Under the pieces are notes generated by a model. The model made no database searches and had not been told where the DNA came from. It saw only the letters and a list, made by a program, of their open reading frames with translations. This document shows, piece after piece, positions 1 through 5,928 of a stretch of DNA of 8,805 nucleotides. This DNA is from Sulfurovum sp. (GTDB lineage: Bacteria; Campylobacterota; Campylobacteria; Campylobacterales; Sulfurovaceae). The stretch lies in contig DAOUPF010000033.1 of assembly GCA_030626265.1 (NCBI GenBank), positions 1-8,805 of the forward strand. The letters are read 5' to 3'. The number at the start of each line of letters is the position of its first letter. The first letter of the stretch is position 1. The position numbers and the translations under genes were made by a program.

Positions 1-377
1 CACGTAGGATGATTATGTTTGTAGTTAAAAGCTTGATTAACTATTTTGTCCATAGACTTTGTTTTGGTAGATTTAAGTTCTATAACGGCAACAACTTTAC
101 CGTCTTTGAGTATGGCACCATCTGCTTTTTTAGAATCACTTAGATTTTTCTGTTCTGCTATGAGGTTATAGTCTGGTGTAGGGTTGAGCGTGTAACCCAA
201 TACCTTTACAAACAAGTCATCTAAAAAACCGTACTGGTACTGCTCTTCTTTGGAAGCTTTAATGTTTGCTATCTTGGGAAGAAATGCTTTTTTGTAAAGT
301 TCAAAAGCATTCTCTATGAGATTTTTATCGACATTATCAAGATAATTTCGTAGAACAGAATTTTGGAAAAGTGCCAT
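1..377 (-). CDS. Type IIG restriction-modification enzyme (Eco57I-like), N-terminal part, cut by window edge
   Basis: The first 125 codons of a minus-strand gene are open from an ATG at 377 to the window edge. The start reads MALFQNSVLRNYLD. A helical lead-in is followed by a PD-(D/E)xK-type nuclease core: Glu45 in SKEEQYQYGF, Asp86 in KKADGAIL, and the Glu100-Leu-Lys102 triad in VAVIELKST, then NQAFNYK (residues 114-120). This N-terminal nuclease layout is known from single-chain type IIG (Eco57I-family) enzymes of about 1000 residues. There the methyltransferase and target-recognition domains follow; here they would lie outside the window. The likely role is defence by cutting foreign DNA and methylating the cell's own. 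It has its own promoter, 59 bases beyond the end of the preceding interrupted gene, so it looks like an independent unit. A stand-alone nuclease or a type I HsdR N-terminus is less likely but cannot be excluded from this part alone. Confidence 0.8.
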   Translation of the reverse strand, partial: MALFQNSVLRNYLDNVDKNLIENAFELYKKAFLPKIANIKASKEEQYQYGFLDDLFVKVLGYTLNPTPDYNLIAEQKNLSDSKKADGAILKDGKVVAVIELKSTKTKSMDKIVNQAFNYKHNHPT

Positions 378-387
378 AAGATAAAGC

Positions 388-412
388 CTATAATGATTTT
401 AAACTATTATAG
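388..412. repeat. 7-bp inverted repeat over the promoter, possible operator
   Basis: CTATAAT at 388-394 and ATTATAG at 406-412 are exact inverted copies separated by 11 bases. The right arm is the -10 box of the restriction-modification gene and the left arm lies just downstream of the predicted start. The position would suit a repressor or controller protein, but TATAAT-like words are frequent in AT-rich DNA, so this may be chance. Confidence 0.3.
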
Positions 413-414
413 CA
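406..414 (-). promoter_or_regulatory. Extended -10 promoter of the restriction-modification gene
   Basis: On the minus strand 414-406 reads TGCTATAAT, a perfect extended -10 (TGn plus TATAAT). Transcription would start near 399, leaving about 22 bases before the ATG at 377. No good -35 is visible at 16-17 bases upstream, as is usual in epsilonproteobacteria. The -10 sits in the right arm of a 7-bp inverted repeat (388-394 and 406-412). Confidence 0.6.
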
Positions 415-436
415 TAATATAGTCGATGAATTGAGC

Positions 437-637
437 CTATAGTTTATGCCATATAGGAACGGAGAGGTATGCTGCTAGCATTTTGGTATCTCTGATCATC
501 TCATTTTTATCTCCATGAGACATGACATTTACTCTATCTGCATCTTTTAGGATTAGATTAAGCTCATAGCTATAGTACCTATCAGAGTCTGCTATATTTA
601 CTCTACCCTCTATGTTGTACTCTTCTATCAGTTGCAA
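437..637 (-). pseudogene. C-terminal fragment of the membrane protein, downstream of in-frame TGA
   Basis: This is 66 codons in the same frame as, and directly after, the TGA that ends the upstream piece at 638. The only start is a TTG immediately after that TGA, with no Shine-Dalgarno of its own. The piece begins LQLIEEYNIEG, contains YYSYELNLILKDADRVNVMSHG, and ends YLSVPIWHKL. From memory, related cytosolic tails of this membrane-protein type read like HALQLISEY, YELNLVLxDGxRxNVxxHG and FLGVPIWD, with no break. I therefore read it as the real C-terminus of one protein cut by a nonsense codon. It could still be made by reinitiation at the TTG or by readthrough. The conserved residues after the stop show no obvious decay, so the interruption may be recent. 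Confidence 0.6.
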
Positions 638-640
638 TCA
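638..640 (-). other. In-frame TGA interrupting the membrane-protein gene
   Basis: On the minus strand the codons run CAT-TGA-TTG-CAA-CTG with no shift of frame. Before it the protein reads PFAQIH and after it LQLIEEY. In remembered homologues this position is a small residue (IHALQLI). One base change from GGA (Gly) or TCA (Ser) would create it. TGA is a true stop elsewhere in the window (end of kdsD at 8530-8532). Confidence 0.65.
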
Positions 641-1198
641 ATGGATTTGAGCGAAAGGGATGACTCTATTCTCATCTTCTTCTTGTTTTGAGAACTGAGC
701 TAAATCTAGATCAAAAACTACTGTCTCTTTTTGTTCTATATTGCTAAAGCCCAACCATAAAAATACTCCACCTAGGACTGCGGGGAGTATGTAGATATAG
801 TTTTCCAGTATGATATACAATGCAAAAGCCACGATCAAAGAGAACAATCCACTCCAGATAAACTGCAAGTTAAATAAAGTCTGCTTGATAGTAGGTCGTA
901 CTTTAATCATCCCATTAGAGTATCTAACCAATCTTTGTGTATAAAAACTAGATGTTTGGGTAGAGATGGACTCCCATATCTCAGAATCTTGGACGATAGA
1001 GTCACTACCCATACTTTGGGGTATATCTTCTGTTTTTACAGAAGAGGATACAAACATATATGAGATAGCCATGATTGCAATACCTATATACAGATAGTCT
1101 TCTGCCTTATCAGGTGTCGATGTATCACTAATACTGAACAATATGAGAGCTATTCCTATGACTCTAAAAACATTTCCAATATTAAAATAGTTTTTCAT
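638..1198 (-). CDS. Four-helix inner-membrane protein of unknown function, truncated by TGA
   Basis: This is a 186-codon gene starting at the ATG at 1198, preceded by a purine-rich GAGAGAGATAGAT that can serve as ribosome site. Hydrophobic stretches at about residues 11-23, 35-51, 113-131 and 134-152 suggest two pairs of membrane helices. A polar segment (about 53-110) joins the pairs and a cytosolic tail begins VVFDLDLAQFSKQEED. It starts 15 bases after the AAA+ ATPase stop and so is in the same transcript. The reading frame continues past the TGA for another 66 codons (437-637), giving a likely original length of 252 residues plus the interrupted codon. I do not know its function. Whether the 186-residue form is stable or active is uncertain, because it lacks most of the conserved C-terminal tail. 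Confidence 0.7.
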   Translation of the reverse strand: MKNYFNIGNVFRVIGIALILFSISDTSTPDKAEDYLYIGIAIMAISYMFVSSSVKTEDIPQSMGSDSIVQDSEIWESISTQTSSFYTQRLVRYSNGMIKVRPTIKQTLFNLQFIWSGLFSLIVAFALYIILENYIYILPAVLGGVFLWLGFSNIEQKETVVFDLDLAQFSKQEEDENRVIPFAQIH

Positions 1199-1213
1199 AT
1201 CTATCTCTCTCGT

Positions 1214-2158
1214 TTAAACTTTAAATCCCATGCTCTTAGCCCCATCAAAACTAGAACCAAGCTCCTTGCTGATCTCAGCAACAAAGTCGGACATAGCAAA
1301 TACACTCTCATCTCGCACCGCTACTACATAAGCTGTATTTTTAATGATGAGATTTATCTGTCCACCTGTTAGCTCATGCTTGGCTAGCTCTTCTATATCA
1401 AACCCCTCTTCATAATCTGCTGATTCAGGTAGCATGAATTGCCATAGTCTCAGTCTCTGTTTGCGACCAGGTTTTTTGAACTCTATCTTATGGTTAAAAC
1501 GACGGGAAAATGCCTTGTCTATATTGCCTAGTAGATTGGTAGTTGCTATGAGGATACCCTCAAACTTCTCTATCTGCTCTAAGAATATATTTTGCATCTG
1601 ATTATGCATCTTGTCAGCAGAGCTTCCTGCTCCCTCACTTCTGCTACTTAAGAACTGGTCAGCTTCGTTGAGGAGTAAGATAGGCTCTACTTTTGCTTGA
1701 CGACTAAGCTCTTTGAAATCATCAAATATCCGTCTAACATTTTTCTCACTCTCTCCTATATACATGGAGAGTATCTTGGAGCAGTCAAAAGAGAGTATAG
1801 GTTTTTTTAGAGTCTTAGCTAGGCTCATAGCCGTCATAGTCTTGCCCGTTCCTGCTGCTCCATAAAAGATAATCCGTGCATCTATGCCTTTGCGTTTGTC
1901 CTTGATACCCCACTCTCTTAGCTTCTTGTATACATTTTTGTCAACCTGCCTGACAACAGTCTGTAGAGTCTCTCTGGTTTTTGGGTGTAGTACTACATCA
2001 TCTAGAGTAGTAGTAGGTTTGAGATATTCGAAAATCTCTTGCTCTTTTACTAACATATCTAGCTTTAGCTTGGTTACTTTTTTCTTCTTTTTTGGGTGGA
2101 TAATTCTCTGCATGACCTCCTCTTGGAGATAGAAAGAGCGACTAACTCCTCCAAACAT
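1214..2158 (-). CDS. AAA+ ATPase, catalytic part (C-terminal piece of a TAG-split gene)
   Basis: This is a single AAA+ module. Walker A is GAAGTGKT (residues 100-107) and Walker B is LLLNEAD (161-167), with Asn in place of the usual first Asp, a variant I recall in this subfamily. Sensor 1 is ATTN (205-208), the arginine-finger region is FSRRFNHK (218-224), and a sensor-2-like TGGQINL lies at 264-270. A lysine cluster (HPKKKKK) lies at 21-27. Such proteins remodel or unfold partner proteins using ATP; the target here is unknown. The first ATG, at 2158, has no Shine-Dalgarno but lies nine bases after the upstream TAG, so it could be used by coupling. ATG 2113 (residue 16) has AGGAGG in front but at unusually short spacing. 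The frame is the same as the upstream 259-residue piece, so both were probably one protein of about 577 codons. Confidence 0.85.
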   Translation of the reverse strand: MFGGVSRSFYLQEEVMQRIIHPKKKKKVTKLKLDMLVKEQEIFEYLKPTTTLDDVVLHPKTRETLQTVVRQVDKNVYKKLREWGIKDKRKGIDARIIFYGAAGTGKTMTAMSLAKTLKKPILSFDCSKILSMYIGESEKNVRRIFDDFKELSRQAKVEPILLLNEADQFLSSRSEGAGSSADKMHNQMQNIFLEQIEKFEGILIATTNLLGNIDKAFSRRFNHKIEFKKPGRKQRLRLWQFMLPESADYEEGFDIEELAKHELTGGQINLIIKNTAYVVAVRDESVFAMSDFVAEISKELGSSFDGAKSMGFKV

Positions 2159-2167
2159 ATTGAGTAT

Positions 2168-2170
2168 CTA
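2168..2170 (-). other. In-frame TAG separating the two halves of the AAA+ ATPase
   Basis: The minus strand reads GAA-TAG-ATA-CTC-AAT-ATG with frame kept on both sides. The text before is IIDYE and after it is ILNMFGGVSRSF. Remembered homologues run through this point as one chain (DYDEMLNPFGGI-like). A single change from GAG or CAG gives TAG. Other genes here end in TAG (3062-3064, 4615-4617), so it is a functional stop. Confidence 0.6.
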
Positions 2171-2947
2171 TTCATAGTCTATGATATCATCAGCTATTAG
2201 CCTAGAGCCTTCCTCTAGCAGGGCACGGTTTTTTATCTTCTCATACTCATCAAAAGATATTAGCTCTATGAGAGTATTCATATCACGAAACTGACCCTCT
2301 CCTCCACTATACTCCTCTTTCAGTAGGGCTAGAAATATCCTCTTCTCTTTTTCATCAAGCCCTTTCTCTTCGAAGAACTCCTCCACTACTATAGGATTGT
2401 CAGTTACCTTGACTCTCTCCTCTATTCGTGTTGTCAATAGTGACAACTTATTTTTAAGTCGTCCTATACTCAGAGAGCTATCTGCTAGCCCTTGCTTAAA
2501 TGAAGATATCTTGTATAGTAGCTCTACCATATCAAACTGGTCTTGCAGATACTCTAGATAGTCTATATATGGCTTTACTTCTGGTAGCTGTATCTCCATA
2601 GAACCCTCTTCTAACAATCGTAAGAGTGTGATACTAGGTGTTACTGAGGCATTGAGTAGCTCTAGTTGTGAGGCTTCATGTGCTTTAACTTGCCCAAAAC
2701 TTATCTGAGTAATCCAGCCCAAATCCAATAGTTTTTTTACCAAAGGTAGCTTCTTGAGATAGGCATAAGATTTATCTGTATAGTGCTCACGAAGCATATC
2801 AAGAACCGCTATCTCCTCTATACCTTTAACATAACCACGACATATATAGCGTACAAGCTCCGCCTCGGCTTTGTTACATTTGAGATGTTTATATATAGAT
2901 GCATCTCGTACATCTATACTTTGTATAAAGTCAATAAGATATTTCAA
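2168..2947 (-). CDS. N-terminal domain of the AAA+ ATPase (upstream piece of a TAG-split gene)
   Basis: This is 259 codons from a TTG at 2947. An AGGA six bases upstream supports the TTG, a TAA lies directly before it in frame, and the next in-frame ATG is only at residue 51. The product is helical and charged with no membrane segment or enzyme motif. The last 45 residues (GGEGQFRDMNTLIELISFDEYEKIKNR in part) resemble the segment that in my memory of related ATPases leads into the AAA+ module. It probably recognises the substrate or partner. The stop is a TAG, followed in frame three codons later by the ATG of the catalytic piece. Alone it has no ATPase motifs. It may be a real two-gene arrangement, but the unbroken frame and family continuity favour one interrupted gene. 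Confidence 0.75.
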   Translation of the reverse strand: MKYLIDFIQSIDVRDASIYKHLKCNKAEAELVRYICRGYVKGIEEIAVLDMLREHYTDKSYAYLKKLPLVKKLLDLGWITQISFGQVKAHEASQLELLNASVTPSITLLRLLEEGSMEIQLPEVKPYIDYLEYLQDQFDMVELLYKISSFKQGLADSSLSIGRLKNKLSLLTTRIEERVKVTDNPIVVEEFFEEKGLDEKEKRIFLALLKEEYSGGEGQFRDMNTLIELISFDEYEKIKNRALLEEGSRLIADDIIDYE

Positions 2948-2969
2948 TTATAGTCCTGAATTTCTTATT

Positions 2970-2978
2970 AGTATAACA
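2970..2978 (-). promoter_or_regulatory. Possible extended -10 promoter for the AAA+ ATPase gene
   Basis: On the minus strand 2978-2970 reads TGTTATACT, which fits TGn plus a TATACT -10. The predicted start near 2963 leaves about 16 bases to the TTG start, just enough for the AGGA site. No -35 is apparent. It would let the ATPase and membrane-protein genes be transcribed apart from the upstream lipid genes. Confidence 0.4.
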
Positions 2979-2983
2979 TAATA

Positions 2984-3058
2984 TTACTTCTTTAGTCTTC
3001 TCCATATAGCCCAAATCATTGGGCCATATTTAACAAGGAGAGAAAAAGCTTTTTTCAT
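2984..3058 (-). CDS. 24-residue cationic hydrophobic mini-protein
   Basis: A short frame starts at ATG 3058, four bases after the acyl-CoA ligase stop, and ends with TAA at 2984. A strong Shine-Dalgarno (GGAGGAG) is embedded in the last Glu codons of the ligase at suitable spacing. The peptide begins MKKAFSLLVKYG and ends WRRLKK. It has seven Lys/Arg and no acidic residue. Two hydrophobic stretches (4-9 and 14-19, with two Trp) are joined by a Gly12-Pro13 hinge. It therefore looks like a membrane-binding helix-hinge-helix peptide. It is not a recognisable family to me. It could be a small membrane regulator, a type I toxin-like peptide, or a chance frame. The good ribosome site and tight spacing after the upstream gene argue for translation. 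A hairpin covers part of it. Confidence 0.5.
   Translation of the reverse strand: MKKAFSLLVKYGPMIWAIWRRLKK
3004..3029 (-). other. 11-bp RNA hairpin inside the mini-protein gene
   Basis: In the minus-strand transcript AUAUGGCCCAA pairs fully with UUGGGCUAUAU around the loop UGAU. One pair (3008/3025) is G-U in that strand but an A/C mismatch in the other, so the full stem forms only in the sense RNA. No U-run follows, so it is not a standard intrinsic terminator. It may slow degradation, mark a processing site, or control translation of the mini-protein or the ATPase. Confidence 0.5.
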
Positions 3059-3061
3059 ACT

Positions 3062-4606
3062 CTACTCCTCCTCTTTTAGTCTATCTTTTAGAACTCTTTT
3101 TAGAACTTTTCCTGTGGCATTTTTAGGTAGTTCATCTATGATATGTATCTGTTTTGGGATTTTGTAGTTTGCTAAGTGCTCTTTCATATATCGTTTTAGT
3201 GCTGGCTCATCTATATCTGTCACTTCCTCTTCAAGCTCTATATAGACTATTGGGATCTCTCCTGTTCTCTCATCTATGAAACCTATAACTGCTGAGGCAG
3301 AGATACCTTCAAAGCCATCTATGACCTCCTCTATCTCTCTTGGGTATACATTGATCCCTTTGGAGATGATAAGATCTTTTCTTCTATCTACGATAAACAA
3401 AAATCCATCCTCATCCATATATCCCATATCTCCCGTAAGCAGCCAGCCACCTATAATGGTCTCCTCTGTAGCTTCTGGTCTATTTAGATACCCTTGCATG
3501 ATATTATCACCTGTTGTGATGATATCTCCGACTGTACCACGAGGTAGCTCTACCATAGCCTCATCTACAATCTTTATCTCATATCCATGAAGTGCTGTTC
3601 CTACTGATTTGGCTTTCTGTTTTTTAAATGTATTCATACAAACTGCAGGGGATGCTTCACTGAGTCCATATCCCTCTAAAAGCGTAGCACCTTTAAATTT
3701 GGCAGCCATTGCATCTAGTGTCTTTGGTTGTAGGGCTGCTGCACCTGATATAAATGCTCTCACTTTGTTAAACCACATAAAGTACCATGGTAGTTTGGCT
3801 TTGGATAGTGCATTATATACATCTGGGATTCCAAAGAACAGTGTTACTCTCTTTATCAATACTTGTTTGAAGATATTGGAAAATGGAGTTATAGATCTGA
3901 TGATAACTATACTTCCTCCCACATAAAGTGGCAACATAACAGCTATAGCAAATGTAAAAGAGTGGAACATTGGCAAAAATACTATAGACCTATCTTTAGC
4001 TTTTACATCTATGGTTTTTCGACCAGAGTCAGCATTGGAAAAGATATTTTTGTAGCTTAACATTGCGCCTTTTGGCTTGCCTGTGGTTCCTGATGTGTAT
4101 ATGATGACAGCTGTATCATCCAGTGCTGAAGCCACTAAACTAGTATCTAATGTTGTATACAGGGCTTCTACAAAAGATATATTATGCTCATCTGTAGCAT
4201 CCAGCTCACCTTCCCATAGAGTCAGAGAGCATAGCTCATGAGCCCTGCTGTCAGATATGACTTTCTCATGTATCACTGAGCCTATCAATAAACTTGCCCC
4301 ACTATCCTCTAATATATAAGTAAGCTCTTCACCTTTGAGAAAAGTATTGATAGGTACTAGGATGGCTCCTAATTTTGATACGGCAAATATAGAGTATATA
4401 AATTCAGGAGAGTTACGCAAAAACAGTGCAACTTTATCTCCTCGTTTTATACCTTTGTCTGCTAAAAAAGCTGCCAGTTTATCTACTCTTTGTAGGAGAT
4501 CTCTGTACTTTATCTTATCATCACCATCAAAGAGGGCGACTTTGCCTCCTCTATTTTTTGCATGAGAGTGTATCATCTCATAGAAGTTGTGGAATGGATA
4601 GCTCAT
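3062..4606 (-). CDS. fadD: Long/medium-chain acyl-CoA ligase (AMP-forming synthetase)
   Basis: The 514-residue product is a full-length member of the ANL (acyl-activating) superfamily. It joins a fatty acid to coenzyme A through an acyl-adenylate, using ATP. Visible motifs are the P-loop YTSGTTGKPKG (170-180), YGLSEASP (313-320), the ATP-binding Asp in TGDMGY (391-396), the hinge and A8 region DRRKDLIISKGINVYP (407-422), and the catalytic Lys500 in PKNATGK. The length and GINVYPREIE segment fit fatty acyl-CoA ligases better than acetyl-CoA synthetase. Chain-length preference cannot be read from sequence, so the symbol is by family only. No transmembrane segment is evident. It starts eight bases after the esterase gene, with AGGG overlapping that gene's TAG as a weak ribosome site. 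This suggests co-transcription and shared use of freed fatty acids. Confidence 0.9.
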   Translation of the reverse strand: MSYPFHNFYEMIHSHAKNRGGKVALFDGDDKIKYRDLLQRVDKLAAFLADKGIKRGDKVALFLRNSPEFIYSIFAVSKLGAILVPINTFLKGEELTYILEDSGASLLIGSVIHEKVISDSRAHELCSLTLWEGELDATDEHNISFVEALYTTLDTSLVASALDDTAVIIYTSGTTGKPKGAMLSYKNIFSNADSGRKTIDVKAKDRSIVFLPMFHSFTFAIAVMLPLYVGGSIVIIRSITPFSNIFKQVLIKRVTLFFGIPDVYNALSKAKLPWYFMWFNKVRAFISGAAALQPKTLDAMAAKFKGATLLEGYGLSEASPAVCMNTFKKQKAKSVGTALHGYEIKIVDEAMVELPRGTVGDIITTGDNIMQGYLNRPEATEETIIGGWLLTGDMGYMDEDGFLFIVDRRKDLIISKGINVYPREIEEVIDGFEGISASAVIGFIDERTGEIPIVYIELEEEVTDIDEPALKRYMKEHLANYKIPKQIHIIDELPKNATGKVLKRVLKDRLKEEE

Positions 4607-4614
4607 ATTAAACC

Positions 4615-5829
4615 CTAGTATCCATATTCATTAAATCTAGCCTGAGTAAACATACCTGCTGCCACCTGATAAGCCAAAGGTCCACAATCTGCATGACCTT
4701 TATGGTTAGGTATTCCAAGTGTATCTTCTACAGGTACTATACTGACATCAGTAGCATTATAGGCATTCATAGTTGCCTCCGCAAGCAGAGAAATATCATA
4801 TGGTATAACCTTATCACCCTCACAATGAACTAGCCTTACTGGTGTCTGAGGTCCCCATGTGTGTACATTATTCTCTATCATAGCTTGTTTGAACCAGTTA
4901 TTATTATTAAGAAAGAAATCATTTACAAAAACTTCATTAAATAATCCATGCTCACCAGTAGTATGAATCGTCAACTCTGCATCAATTTGAGTACGATTAA
5001 AATCACCATTAAATAGTGTCTCTAGCTTAGAAGCATATGGCTCATTGATAGTGTTATTTAAATCTTTTCCATAAGCATTAGCATAAGAGTACCCTACATT
5101 TGCCATAAATGATGGTACAGATAGTGCAGGCTGAATCAATACACCCATAGCCATCTCATTCATAGCATAAGGGCCTGCCATAGGTGCTGTCATAGCCACT
5201 TCTATCTCTCCATCCGCTTCTATCTTCTGAAGTGTTGCTAGAGCTGCATAGCCACCTTCACTATACCCTGTCAAGAAAAGCTGCCCATTGAGGTTGATAT
5301 TATTATCTATTGCAAACTTTCTAGCTGCTGTGATAAAATCTACTGTGGCATTGGCTAATGATTTTTTTAGAACAAAAGGATGAGTGTCAGTAGAATCACC
5401 AAATCCAATATAGTCAGGCTGCAATGTAACAAACCCTGCAAGAGCTGTGAAAATAATAGGCGCCCCATCAGGAGCACCTGTAGTCTCTGCTATGACAGTT
5501 GGAGCTTCATAGTTGGCAAATATTGTACCATGATCATCACTAACTAGTGAAAGTCCTGTCCCATCAGGAAGCCCTGTAGGAACAACCATAAGTCCAGATA
5601 CTTCAACCTCTATATCATTCTCGTCTGTTGTCTTATATGGTATCTTGTATGCAACATAACCAAAAACTGTTGTATTCTCATCTGCGATACCTTGACTTAT
5701 AAGAGCTTCTTTCATCATGTCTTGATCATATGCGACAACAAGCTCCCCACCTTTTGTACCAGAACCACTTCCACACCCCATTACAAACAGTACTGATATT
5801 ACTAGTACCCCTTTAAACAAATCTCTCAT
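4615..5829 (-). CDS. Lipoprotein alpha/beta-hydrolase (secreted esterase/lipase)
   Basis: The 404-residue protein has a lipoprotein signal peptide with lipobox VMGC (Cys19) followed by a Gly/Ser-rich linker, so it is probably anchored in the periplasm or outer membrane. The alpha/beta-hydrolase core shows the nucleophile elbow GYSEGG (Ser190), an acid in HCEGDKVIP (Asp339) and a likely catalytic His379 in NHKGHADC. TLQPDYIGFGDS (135-146) is typical of secretory-lipase and cutinase-like esterases. It should cleave carboxylic esters; the exact substrate is unknown. The start is well supported by AAGGAG seven bases before the ATG. It is the first gene of the minus-strand series and is followed by the acyl-CoA ligase, which could use the released fatty acids. 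A peptidase activity is possible but less likely. Confidence 0.85.
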   Translation of the reverse strand: MRDLFKGVLVISVLFVMGCGSGSGTKGGELVVAYDQDMMKEALISQGIADENTTVFGYVAYKIPYKTTDENDIEVEVSGLMVVPTGLPDGTGLSLVSDDHGTIFANYEAPTVIAETTGAPDGAPIIFTALAGFVTLQPDYIGFGDSTDTHPFVLKKSLANATVDFITAARKFAIDNNINLNGQLFLTGYSEGGYAALATLQKIEADGEIEVAMTAPMAGPYAMNEMAMGVLIQPALSVPSFMANVGYSYANAYGKDLNNTINEPYASKLETLFNGDFNRTQIDAELTIHTTGEHGLFNEVFVNDFFLNNNNWFKQAMIENNVHTWGPQTPVRLVHCEGDKVIPYDISLLAEATMNAYNATDVSIVPVEDTLGIPNHKGHADCGPLAYQVAAGMFTQARFNEYGY

Positions 5830-5849
5830 TTTCTTTCTCCTTTTTTATG

Positions 5850-5855
5850 TTTATA
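5850..5855 (-). promoter_or_regulatory. Possible -10 of the esterase-ligase operon
   Basis: The minus strand reads TATAAA at 5855-5850, giving a predicted start near 5843 and a leader of about 14 bases containing AAGGAG. A 5-bp inverted repeat, AGTTC (5861-5865) and GAACT (5875-5879), lies directly upstream and could be an operator. Both signals are weak. Confidence 0.3.
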
Positions 5856-5883
5856 CTATTAGTTCTTACACCCTGAACTTGTC

Positions 5884-5904
5884 TTAAAGCCAAAAAGGCT
5901 CTAA
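5884..5904 (-). terminator. Weak hairpin after nfo, doubtful terminator
   Basis: In the minus-strand RNA UUAGAGCC pairs with GGCUUUAA (one G-U pair) around a UUUUU loop, 25 bases after the nfo stop. The U-run is before and within the hairpin rather than after it, so intrinsic termination would be poor. It is placed between nfo and the esterase operon and may only be a 3'-end structure. Confidence 0.25.
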
Positions 5905-5928
5905 AAAAAACTCAGAACAGATAGAAGA

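Noticed and set aside
638..2170. Alternative genetic code with TGA or TAG read as an amino acid
   Set aside because: kdsD ends in TGA within an ATGA overlap with kdsB, and the acyl-CoA ligase and esterase end in TAG, so both codons act as stops in this genome.
3043..3055. AAAAAGCTTTTT palindrome as a terminator
   Set aside because: The perfect palindrome leaves no loop, is almost all A-T, and covers the first codons of the mini-protein, so it cannot form a stable terminator.
1884..4611. Open frames on the plus strand opposite the ATPase and acyl-CoA ligase genes
   Set aside because: They lie wholly antisense to strongly supported genes, show low-complexity or Ser/Leu-rich translations, and have no convincing domains or ribosome sites.
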